DNA from: an uncultured Clostridia bacterium
GTDB taxonomy: Bacteria > Bacillota > Clostridia > UBA1381 > UBA9506
Reading direction: 5' to 3'
Assembly (NCBI GenBank): GCA_934438075.1
Contig: CAKSBF010000012.1
Coordinates: forward strand, 11,881-75,880
DNA: 64,000 bases
Shown here: piece after piece, positions 26,716-35,139 of the stretch
Layout: the number at the start of each line of letters is the position of its first letter
Position numbering within the stretch: the first letter of the stretch is position 1
The notes under the pieces: generated by a model
Told to the model about the DNA's origin: nothing
What the model saw: the letters and a program-made list of their open reading frames with translations, nothing else
Databases searched by the model: none
Position numbers and translations under genes: made by a program

Positions 26716-26741
26716 TACCTGCTCCTTATCTTTTTTAAATT

Positions 26742-27917
26742 TTACCAATATTTTCTCCAATCGGGATGCAAATATCGCATTAACGCTTCCATGAAGAAAT
26801 AATCACCCCACGACATACATTCATCTACACCAAGATTTTCCCGAACATGATAACACCCGTGCAGCAAAAGTCCTTCTGTTTCAGGTCTGTCGCAACTTGT
26901 ATAGCTGTCAAGCAGTGACTCCATCATACAATCTGCCGCACCTTTCCAAAGAACAGAACGTTTATCCCCTTCCGGCATATTTTTCACTGCCTCCAAAAGT
27001 CCGCAAACTGCAATCGCTGCAGCAGAGCTGTCACGCGGCTGAGCATCTTTTTCTGTAAATATCAGATCCCAAAACGGAATGAAATCATCCGGGCAATTCT
27101 GAAAGAAATAGTTCACCGACTTTTCATAAATCTCTATAATTTTCGAATCATGGAGATGTGCGTAGGAAAGCGGGAGTCCATACAGCACCCACGCTTGCCC
27201 ACGCGACCAGCACGCCTCATTGCTGATACCTTGTTTCGTTCCTTTGCCAATAACTTCCCCGTTTTCGGGATTAAAATAAACATTTTGGTAAGCTGATCCG
27301 TCCGACCTTATCGCATAAGTAAGAGTTGTATAAAAATGAGTCTTTGCCGCATGGAAAAAACGCTGCTCTCCCGTTTCCTCCGCCGCCCAATACAGAAGAT
27401 GAATATTCATCAGACAATCCACAATCAAACGATATGCCTCCGGCGGGCTATTCTCATCCCCCCATAGCTGAATAAAACCTCCCTTTGTCCTAAAACGGCT
27501 CAAAAGCTGCTCCGCTGCAAGGAGAGAAATATCACGCAGCTTTTTATCTCCGGTTACCTTATAACCGGCCACGGTAGAAAGGGTAAAAGAAAAACCAATA
27601 TCGTGGTCTCCCATCCCAATTTTGTTTACTGCACGGTTCTTAAAAGATTCCATATGTGCTTCGGCACACTGCCTGTATAGCTCTTTGCCGGTCATTTCAT
27701 ATGCCAGCCACAATTGACCGGTCCAGAAATTTGTCGTCCACCCTCCCAAATTTTCATCAAATCCATAGATTCCGTCTTTTGTACAAGCAGACGGAAAAAG
27801 TTTATGAAACTTTACCATATTTCTATTAATCTTTTCCAACGCATTTTCCTGTGCCTTTTTCAACTTATCTTGATTGGGCGACATTTTACCTTCTAATAAA
27901 TTTTTCCAATTCTCCAT
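26742..27917 (-). CDS. unsaturated glucuronyl hydrolase, GH88 family
   Basis: About 391 residues, the family's usual length, with no signal peptide. The start chosen is ATG at 27917; a TTG 21 bases earlier has no ribosome site. The (alpha/alpha)6 barrel signatures are present: NFWTGQLWLAYEMTG, GDHDIGF with the first catalytic-site Asp, LIVDCLMNIHLL with the second Asp, the hallmark SRGQAWVLYGLPLSYA, and GDYFFMEALMR near the end. The enzyme hydrates and splits 4,5-unsaturated uronic acid from the non-reducing end of lyase products. Its presence in one operon with a secreted heparinase-type lyase is strong evidence that imported unsaturated oligosaccharides are the substrate. Confidence 0.93.
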   Translation of the reverse strand: MENWKNLLEGKMSPNQDKLKKAQENALEKINRNMVKFHKLFPSACTKDGIYGFDENLGGWTTNFWTGQLWLAYEMTGKELYRQCAEAHMESFKNRAVNKIGMGDHDIGFSFTLSTVAGYKVTGDKKLRDISLLAAEQLLSRFRTKGGFIQLWGDENSPPEAYRLIVDCLMNIHLLYWAAEETGEQRFFHAAKTHFYTTLTYAIRSDGSAYQNVYFNPENGEVIGKGTKQGISNEACWSRGQAWVLYGLPLSYAHLHDSKIIEIYEKSVNYFFQNCPDDFIPFWDLIFTEKDAQPRDSSAAAIAVCGLLEAVKNMPEGDKRSVLWKGAADCMMESLLDSYTSCDRPETEGLLLHGCYHVRENLGVDECMSWGDYFFMEALMRYLHPDWRKYW

Positions 27918-27944
27918 TGCTCTCAGCTCTCCATTCAATAGGTT

Positions 27945-29906
27945 TTATGTTTCTGTTATAACGGTAATCGGGGACAGATTTTTCTTCAGAACAATACACC
28001 TGATATCACCTTGTTTTTCAAAATAAAATGATATTTCTTTACTCTTATCAGCAGGGTTTAATACAACATTTTCCACTTTGCACTCCTGCATTTTTCCCTG
28101 ATTTTTCACGACTCCGAACACTAACAGTTCAGCTTTCTCCTCGCACGGATTATAAATAGACACGTTTGCCCTTTTCGCTGTAATTACCGCAGTTGCATTA
28201 AGAGCAGTGCCGCTTTGCACACAACTGTAAACAGACACATTGTCAAAATAAACTGTGTTAATCTGTGACGTAGAATTATACGTGGAGGTAATCTCACCAT
28301 AGGCAAAATAATCAACTTCCTCAGCAAATGTTGCCCGATAGCATAATATATGATTAACGCCGTTTTCCGTCACTACCACCGTCAGAGCCGGACTGCCCTG
28401 ATCAAGATACATGCCAACCCGGTACCACTGTCCTGCCTTAATATCCATCGTGTCATACTCCGAAGAAATGTCTTTAATCAGAAGCTTTCCGTTTTTGACA
28501 ACAAGTGGATTAATCCATTCACCGCTGCCTTTTATCTTCAAATTAACAAGGTTATTTGTGGCGACATCGGTTGATGGAAGCATAAATTCAAATTCAATTG
28601 CTATAATATTATTTTGATTAAAATTCGGAAAGGCCGCTGTAACAACAGTTCCGTTTCCGGATTTTGCTTCAAGCGAGATACCATGCTCTTCGTCCATCTT
28701 CACTGCTTTCACATAATCATTCGGTGCGGCTTGCCGAACAAATCCTGCAAATAAATCGTCCCCTTCAAAATCGTTAAACATAATACTCGAGAGTTTCTTG
28801 TATGAGATACCCCGAACACTGATTTTGTTAGATTCGCCAATATATGTTCCATCAGCGGTATAAACCTTATAATAAATCTCATTGTTCCCGTCACGCGCTA
28901 TCGGCAAACCGCTGCAAATTTTTCCGTTTAGATACAGCTCATATATTGTGCCATTTTCAAAGCTTGACGTCATCTTCACCGCAATGCTATCCCCGCTCAT
29001 CACAACATTTTTATCAGCCTGTATGCGAATTCCCTTATCGGTACTAAGGAGATATGGGTTCATTTCATTTCCATCACCCTGTAAAATGTAAAACCGCTCA
29101 TTTTTAATTTTACACATAGGCCGAACACCCACCAGGCCGTTATAGGAACGGGCATATGAAATAACATTATTGGGTGCCATGGCATACACACAATTCTTTT
29201 CCGATGCAAAAAATAGTGCATCACTCAGCCAGTAATAACACCCTCTGCCCGTCTTAATGTCAGAATTGCCGGCGTTCGCCGCTGCATATGCCGCAGGAGT
29301 GCCGACCTGGTACTCCACGCCGAAAAGGTCGTGCGAAAGCGCCATTTGTTGAATCTCCGATACAGAGGGCAGAAAGATCTTATCTGAAACAGACTCTTTG
29401 TCCGCATCTTTAGCATCGTTTAGCGCTGTTTGCGGATTTCTGATATATCCGCGCGACACTGTTCCAACATCTTCGGCGCTCTCCGGCGATATGGAGGCCG
29501 ATGGTGTATGAACAACAACGTCTCTGCTGCATGTTTCCAACATCTGTACCTCACCGGAAGTAAAATTTTCAGAATTTAAAAATCCTTTTTCCGTGTCGTA
29601 CGGATTTATTGTAATCTGTGCGCCCTTTTTCGGTAAATGAAGATAAGAGACTTCATTCTCCGCAGAATTCAGCCATGCACGGAGCGAACTGTCCTTCCAT
29701 GCGCCGCTGAGCGCATCAAAAGGCTTAAAACACAATATTTTATCCGCGATAACAAAATAACCATCCGCATCACTTGAAAGCACTCTCCATACAATCGGCT
29801 CCCCGCCGTACTTGCCAAAAGATACATACTCCCCTTTTTCCAATGCGCAGACCGAGATGCTGAGAGAAAAAAACATAATGGTAAAACATAGTAAGGTTCT
29901 TTTCAT
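27945..29906 (-). CDS. secreted DUF6273-like / LamG-like protein
   Basis: About 653 residues with the start at ATG 29906 after AAAGGA; a signal peptide of ~22 residues ends in SVCALEKG. Residues ~25-270 follow the DUF6273 pattern: YVSFGKYGGEPIVWRVLSS, SSLRAWLNS, IFLPSVSEIQ, YYWLSD and GVRPM. A LamG-like or other beta-jelly-roll region follows at ~370-560 (FNDFEGDDLFAGF ... YFDNVSVYS). No anchor is seen. It is secreted together with the lyase and is probably a glycan-binding accessory; that role is inference. Confidence 0.8.
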   Translation of the reverse strand: MKRTLLCFTIMFFSLSISVCALEKGEYVSFGKYGGEPIVWRVLSSDADGYFVIADKILCFKPFDALSGAWKDSSLRAWLNSAENEVSYLHLPKKGAQITINPYDTEKGFLNSENFTSGEVQMLETCSRDVVVHTPSASISPESAEDVGTVSRGYIRNPQTALNDAKDADKESVSDKIFLPSVSEIQQMALSHDLFGVEYQVGTPAAYAAANAGNSDIKTGRGCYYWLSDALFFASEKNCVYAMAPNNVISYARSYNGLVGVRPMCKIKNERFYILQGDGNEMNPYLLSTDKGIRIQADKNVVMSGDSIAVKMTSSFENGTIYELYLNGKICSGLPIARDGNNEIYYKVYTADGTYIGESNKISVRGISYKKLSSIMFNDFEGDDLFAGFVRQAAPNDYVKAVKMDEEHGISLEAKSGNGTVVTAAFPNFNQNNIIAIEFEFMLPSTDVATNNLVNLKIKGSGEWINPLVVKNGKLLIKDISSEYDTMDIKAGQWYRVGMYLDQGSPALTVVVTENGVNHILCYRATFAEEVDYFAYGEITSTYNSTSQINTVYFDNVSVYSCVQSGTALNATAVITAKRANVSIYNPCEEKAELLVFGVVKNQGKMQECKVENVVLNPADKSKEISFYFEKQGDIRCIVLKKNLSPITVITET

Positions 29907-29983
29907 GGCGTTATCCTTTCTGCTGATGTCATTAATACGTTTCATAAAAAGGGGCAGACAATGCTGCCCCTTCTTTTTCAGTG

Positions 29984-31390
29984 TTATTGTATTTGCAAAA
30001 CATCAATTAACTGCCAGTTTGTCAGTGATTTCACAAGAAACACCTTGATGCGCATACCATCGGTTGCTCCGGGTGCCTTCAATGTCAGAGAGTAGTTCTT
30101 CTTATCTACTGCACCTACGGTCGCTTGAGCCGACACACCGCACAATTCACCGTCAGGACCATATACGGCGGCGAGAATAGTGTTTTCCTCTGAAACAGGC
30201 TCCGTGCCGCGGTTGTTAATTTCAACCTCTACCTGAAAGCTTTCTCCGGCAATGATATCACCGACAACTTCCGCTTTGTTGATGCTGTAAGGCTTCTTCA
30301 TGGTTTTCAGCGTCAGCGCCGTCTCTCCCGCTACCACCGCACCTTGCATGGTTTTCAGCTCCGGCGCAAACGAAAGTGAATATTCCGTATTTGGCAGCAA
30401 TGCTGCTTGCGGGACGACAGTGAAACTGTTGTTCTCTTTATCAAAAGTAACCTCTGCCGCTATCTCATTTCCGTTTTGCAGCAGTGTCAAGGGCTTTACA
30501 CCAATGGTATCGGGATTAATATTTTCAGAGATAACAGCTTTCATTTTCGGAGCTGCATAGTCTACCAATCCATCATCCGTTTTGTTGCCGTCAGCATCCG
30601 TTCCATAAGCCTCGGTCAGCGGCTGGTAAGCCATTACTTTCAAGCTCATATCGTCAACGCAATAGACTCTTCCGACAGTGCCGCAGTTTACCTCCATCTG
30701 CTGAACATAGCTAAAGTCTACAACGTTTCCCTTCCCGTCCGTAACGGGCATATTAAGCTTAGACACGGTTGTTTCTTCGGTTTCTCCGCCCATAAGGCCC
30801 GTTACAATACACGATGCTGTATTGGCTTCGGCATCAAAAATGAAGGTATATTCATACCATCTTCCCGCTGTTATCCCGGAGCAGACTTGTGTGCCCCCGA
30901 ACATAACCTTGCCGTCTGTAATATTAAAACGATCACCGCTGAACCAGCCGCCTGCATCATACTTTAAAGAAAAATACTGACTGAAAGCCACCGGCTGCAT
31001 ATACTTTAAATTGAAAATCCAAATACCGCCGCCGTAATTTTTTGACGAAGGCAGATTGATGCGGCGATTTTTTCCATCATTTTGCTTTGTTCTCGATATT
31101 TTAAGATAATAGTCATTCGAGTCGGGATCCAATGGATTTTTCAGAATACGCATCACATCTGTTTTCGGTTCCTCCACGGTGCTGTCCGAACTTACCGCAT
31201 CAAAACCGTCAAAAGTAAAACCACCCATATTGCCATATGCGTCAAACTCGGCATCACCATCAAAATTTGTCTCTGCAATTGTTGTAATTTCTATAAGACT
31301 TTTTCCGTTTAGTTCCTCCGGAGGAGCTGCAAATACCGCAGCTGTACCGGATAATGTCAAAGCTAATAAAAATGCAACGCACCTTTTCAA
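29984..31390 (-). CDS. secreted LamG-like and SbsA-type Ig-like protein
   Basis: 468 residues. TTG start eight bases after AGGAGG, then signal peptide MKRCVAFLLALTLSGTAAVF with cleavage near AAP. Residues ~40-220 resemble a LamG-like domain (ETNFDGDAEF ... YCVDDMSLKV). Residues ~240-350 have the Big_5/SbsA Ig pattern (ENINPDTIGVKPLTLLQNGN ... LLPNTEYSLSF). A third beta domain of the CARDB type follows (FQVEVEINNRGTEPVSEENT). It lacks catalytic motifs. It lies 13 bases behind the lyase gene, so it is co-translated with it, and it is likely a surface polysaccharide-binding protein. Confidence 0.82.
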   Translation of the reverse strand: MKRCVAFLLALTLSGTAAVFAAPPEELNGKSLIEITTIAETNFDGDAEFDAYGNMGGFTFDGFDAVSSDSTVEEPKTDVMRILKNPLDPDSNDYYLKISRTKQNDGKNRRINLPSSKNYGGGIWIFNLKYMQPVAFSQYFSLKYDAGGWFSGDRFNITDGKVMFGGTQVCSGITAGRWYEYTFIFDAEANTASCIVTGLMGGETEETTVSKLNMPVTDGKGNVVDFSYVQQMEVNCGTVGRVYCVDDMSLKVMAYQPLTEAYGTDADGNKTDDGLVDYAAPKMKAVISENINPDTIGVKPLTLLQNGNEIAAEVTFDKENNSFTVVPQAALLPNTEYSLSFAPELKTMQGAVVAGETALTLKTMKKPYSINKAEVVGDIIAGESFQVEVEINNRGTEPVSEENTILAAVYGPDGELCGVSAQATVGAVDKKNYSLTLKAPGATDGMRIKVFLVKSLTNWQLIDVLQIQ

Positions 31391-31403
31391 AACTCACGCC
31401 TCC

Positions 31404-34400
31404 TTATTTCGGGAATATTACTTCTGAAACCGAGTTCCAGAAATTCAAATTATTACCATGATACATAATCTTTACATAACGTGCCTTTGTCTTGTCAAAG
31501 CTAAATGTCTCCGGATTTGCCGTTGTGCCGCTGCTCTTGCCCGCAAATATCTGTGTAAAGTTATCGTTATCATTAGAAATCAAAATCTCAAATGTTGTGC
31601 TCCGTTTATCGCCGGAATAAAACGCCATCCATATCTTTGAAAGTTCATATTCCGCACCCAAATCAAAGAGCAGATATTCATCCGTACCTTCCGAAGACCA
31701 TCTCGTATTCATATCAAGGTCAAGCACATTTTCGGCAATATTGCCGTCATTTGCGCTGCAGCTGACCGAAACAGGTGTTATCAGCTGCGTATCGTTTGTC
31801 ATGCCCGGAACCGCCGCGGCAATTCCCGACAAATCCTTTACAATCTGGCGGATTTTTGCCAAACGCGCATAGCTGTCATAGGTCACCGCAATGTCGCAAA
31901 CCTTTTCCAAATCTTTAAACGCCACATACACAGTTCCGTCAATCATTTTCGGCGCATATTGCAGTTGTTTTTGTTCGCCATCCAAGGTATACGTTATAGT
32001 ATCGGCAGTATAAACTGCTGTACCGCTTTTGCTTACAGTTACGCTTGTGCCGTCTGCCGAAGCCGTTGCTCCGAAGGAAGGTGCAATAACATCTGCCGGC
32101 ACATAAGGCACGCCGTCTATCAGCTTTGTCGGTTTATCCTGATAAACCATCCGTGTTTTGTTTGCATTGTAAATATAGAAGTCACCGGTCTTTTTCTTTG
32201 TCGCTTCCGGATAGGTAAATTCAGTTGCAACAGCTCCCTCGGGTGCCCTTTCAATGATATAGACACCGGGTGCGCCCTTAAAGTAAAGGCTGTAATTTCC
32301 TTCTGTAACCTCTGCGTAAACCGAACTTCCGTCTTCAGCTGTTATTTTCCAAACACCGCTTGCCATATCATTCATCAGGCAAGAATAGGTTTCAAAACCT
32401 GTAGCCGGGATGCTGATGCGCTCTGTGCCGTTAATCTTATCAAATCCGGTTGCGAAGGTAATCATTCTGTCTCGAATCACCGCACCGACAGAATAGGTAC
32501 TCTGCACCTTCTTTACCTCAAGTCGCGGAAGATTTTTATCGCTGTCGGTTACATACATCACGTTCAGGAAGGTGTCGCTTTGCGCCGCAGTTTTCGGAGA
32601 AAGCTCTATTCTCCACTTTCCTGCGTCCGCCATGGCATTCTGATTAATACCAATCTTAACATTCTGACCGTCTACCCAAAATTCCTTGCCATCTCCACCC
32701 ACTTTTGTAATGGTATTGGAGGCAGGAAGAAGAGTGGTGTTTACCAATTTACCGTTTAATCCTTTATCTGTTCTTGTGATTGTGGTAATGTTTTTATCAA
32801 CAACAGGCTCTTCTTCACTATGCAAAAGCCATGTCTTTTTAAAGTCCTTATTGCTGCTCTTCACTCTGTCGTAAACGACAAGCGCCGCCGGATAATCTTC
32901 ATTAAAGAAATCCATAAACGCCATAGAACGGTCATATTTTTCCACCTTTGAAGTATACTGGTCGTTATATGCCGGACTTAGGTCGCTGCTGATGTAAGAG
33001 AATTCCGGTGTTTTTTCGTTCGGCCCGATGTACCAGCCTTTTTCCACGGCGCGCGTTGCAGTGCCGTCCACAATATCCTCATACGTATAAACCGGATTTG
33101 ACCACTGACTGCGCTGACCGCCGTCATTTGTCCGCACCTTTCCGCCGCCGGACTCACCGCCGGTGCTGTACCATCTCTCGTCCGGATCATGCACAAGCAG
33201 CGTGTTGTGTGCAATGCTTCGTATATTATAATCCCAATGAGCGTCAGAACCCCACTCGGCATTTCCTGCCTGATACGCTCCGCTCTGCAGTGCCAGCATT
33301 CCTTTGTACCAGAACTGGAAAGCACCGACATCGTTGTGATAGTGGTCACCAAGGTTTACGTCATTCATATTCATTCTGACCATTGCCGTTGGTGCGTCAG
33401 GCCCCGATTGCCAGCTCGTTCTTGCTGTCATAGAGGTAAACGGATAGGTCATATGGTAAGACAGCGGCAAGTCGTCAAGCTCCTTTTCCGGAATCGGGTC
33501 GTAGAACAAAATGGTGAACATGTCTCCCGAATAGCTGTTAATTGACATATTCAGCAGCAGCTGTCTCATCGCATACGGATTTCCGTAATGTGCCCCTGTC
33601 ATCATTACATTGGTGTCTGTCGTATTATAAGTAAACGGTTTGTAATTTGTCCAAATCCAATCATCCGCGTCCTTAAACCAAATGCCGTTCGGAAGCTTTT
33701 CGTAAAGAAGTTTATAGGCGTAGTTGGCAAATTTTTCACCAAAAATATTTTTTGTTCCCATGCTTTCAAAAAGTTTCATCGCATAAATGGCGCTATCGTA
33801 GCGCGCCATGCCGTAAGCATTTCCGTTCTGGAAGGCGCCTGCCGAGGTGTAAAGCTCAATTGCGTCACGCATCTCGGACAATATCCTCCCTGCCGCGAGA
33901 TTATACATTTCCGGGTCTTCATCATAAAAGGCGATACCGGCTGTCAGATAGTGTTTTAACACACCGTCTTCTGTTCCGTGGCCGGAAATGGAAAGCCGCT
34001 TGGTCGGCGGATAGCCCACCGCATGCCCTGCCGCAAACTCCTTTGCCTTTCTGATCAAATACTCTTTATCCGCGTCACTTAAAACATCATAACACCAGTC
34101 GTATACCAACCCGATCGTGAAAATATTTTCTCCGTGACTTCTTTCCCGGTAAGTTGCGTCACCGCCGCCCGGCGCATTATAGCGAACTGTGTCGATATAG
34201 TCCTTTAGATATAAAACCGTCTGGCGTGCATGCTGCTTGTCGCGCTCACCGATTGCATGCATAAATGCTCTTTTTTGTATTTTGTCAAGCAAACTATTGT
34301 TATAGTTGTCCTTATCCGCAATTTCCGTCAAGCGGCAGTTAAGCCGTTCATCGGCCGCAACCGATACCTTTTTATAAGATGCAGCAAGTGCCTGCGTTTT

Positions 34401-35114
34401 AACATTTTCTTTAATCTGCGGAATTTCTGCCTCACTGAGCAGCACGCGCGGATGTGCGTTTGTCGGCACAACATCAGGCAACGGAAAGATTCCGTTATCA
34501 TTCGGGTCCATAACCTTTGGCGCATCATCCTTGCCCGTCGGTGTAAAATCCGTGTCCTTGGTTACAACAATCTTATCAATTGTTACACCGGTATTTCGGT
34601 AATGGAAACCGAGCATAATCAGCCCTTCATTCAGCTGATATTCGCTTGTAACCTTTTCCCATCTGTATTCCGTCGCCGCAACGGTCGGAACATTGGTCGT
34701 ATACCATACCTTATAGGCTTGACCGTCATTGGTTGTCCATAAGGAAAACTGTCCGCTGCATTTCAATCTGATCCAGACACAATAAGTACCCTTACTCTCC
34801 GACAAAATATCCGTCATATAGCTCGGCGATTTTGCAAGCTTTGCTTCCGTGTCTGCCCACCTGTTGGCATTGCACACCAGTGCCTTGCCGCCGGAGGCGT
34901 CATCATCCTCAACCAGAGCCATGCTGTCATTAAAGACCATATCCTCTGCCTCTATGACAAGAGATCCGTTTTTCATAACGATCTTCTCATCAATCGGGAA
35001 GGACAGCGCAGGATTTTTTACTCTTTCCCCATAGCTGAGCAGTTCCGCTGCAGATGCCCCAACCGCAGAAAATGCCAACAGTGCTGTGCACACCAATGCG
35101 ATTATCTTTTTCAT
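31404..35114 (-). CDS. secreted heparinase II/III-type polysaccharide lyase with CBM and copper-amine-oxidase-N-like domains
   Basis: About 1236 residues; the start chosen is ATG at 35114 after AAAGGAG. Signal peptide ends GASAAELL. Residues ~40-190 look like a CBM6/35-type domain (LVIEAEDMVFND). An alpha-helical lyase barrel at ~220-500 begins NAHPRVLLSEAEIPQIKENV. The heparinase II/III beta-sandwich starts near 570 with the hallmark GDHYHNDVGAFQFWYKG. Residues ~980-1100 form a Cu-amine-oxidase-N-like module (IDGVPYVPADVIAPSFGA). Residues ~1114-1236 are an F5/8C-type CBM32 (DMNTRWSSEGTDEYLLFDLG). It should cleave a uronic-acid polymer by beta-elimination, giving the unsaturated ends that GH88 removes. 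The specific polymer (heparan, hyaluronan, chondroitin, alginate or other) cannot be told. Confidence 0.88.
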   Translation of the reverse strand: MKKIIALVCTALLAFSAVGASAAELLSYGERVKNPALSFPIDEKIVMKNGSLVIEAEDMVFNDSMALVEDDDASGGKALVCNANRWADTEAKLAKSPSYMTDILSESKGTYCVWIRLKCSGQFSLWTTNDGQAYKVWYTTNVPTVAATEYRWEKVTSEYQLNEGLIMLGFHYRNTGVTIDKIVVTKDTDFTPTGKDDAPKVMDPNDNGIFPLPDVVPTNAHPRVLLSEAEIPQIKENVKTQALAASYKKVSVAADERLNCRLTEIADKDNYNNSLLDKIQKRAFMHAIGERDKQHARQTVLYLKDYIDTVRYNAPGGGDATYRERSHGENIFTIGLVYDWCYDVLSDADKEYLIRKAKEFAAGHAVGYPPTKRLSISGHGTEDGVLKHYLTAGIAFYDEDPEMYNLAAGRILSEMRDAIELYTSAGAFQNGNAYGMARYDSAIYAMKLFESMGTKNIFGEKFANYAYKLLYEKLPNGIWFKDADDWIWTNYKPFTYNTTDTNVMMTGAHYGNPYAMRQLLLNMSINSYSGDMFTILFYDPIPEKELDDLPLSYHMTYPFTSMTARTSWQSGPDAPTAMVRMNMNDVNLGDHYHNDVGAFQFWYKGMLALQSGAYQAGNAEWGSDAHWDYNIRSIAHNTLLVHDPDERWYSTGGESGGGKVRTNDGGQRSQWSNPVYTYEDIVDGTATRAVEKGWYIGPNEKTPEFSYISSDLSPAYNDQYTSKVEKYDRSMAFMDFFNEDYPAALVVYDRVKSSNKDFKKTWLLHSEEEPVVDKNITTITRTDKGLNGKLVNTTLLPASNTITKVGGDGKEFWVDGQNVKIGINQNAMADAGKWRIELSPKTAAQSDTFLNVMYVTDSDKNLPRLEVKKVQSTYSVGAVIRDRMITFATGFDKINGTERISIPATGFETYSCLMNDMASGVWKITAEDGSSVYAEVTEGNYSLYFKGAPGVYIIERAPEGAVATEFTYPEATKKKTGDFYIYNANKTRMVYQDKPTKLIDGVPYVPADVIAPSFGATASADGTSVTVSKSGTAVYTADTITYTLDGEQKQLQYAPKMIDGTVYVAFKDLEKVCDIAVTYDSYARLAKIRQIVKDLSGIAAAVPGMTNDTQLITPVSVSCSANDGNIAENVLDLDMNTRWSSEGTDEYLLFDLGAEYELSKIWMAFYSGDKRSTTFEILISNDNDNFTQIFAGKSSGTTANPETFSFDKTKARYVKIMYHGNNLNFWNSVSEVIFPK

Positions 35115-35139
35115 GTTCTGTCTCCTTTCTGACAAAAGA

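Noticed and set aside
32978..33379. Long open frames on both strands opposite the lyase gene
   Set aside because: They are out-of-frame shadows of a continuous heparinase II/III coding sequence with a clear family signature.
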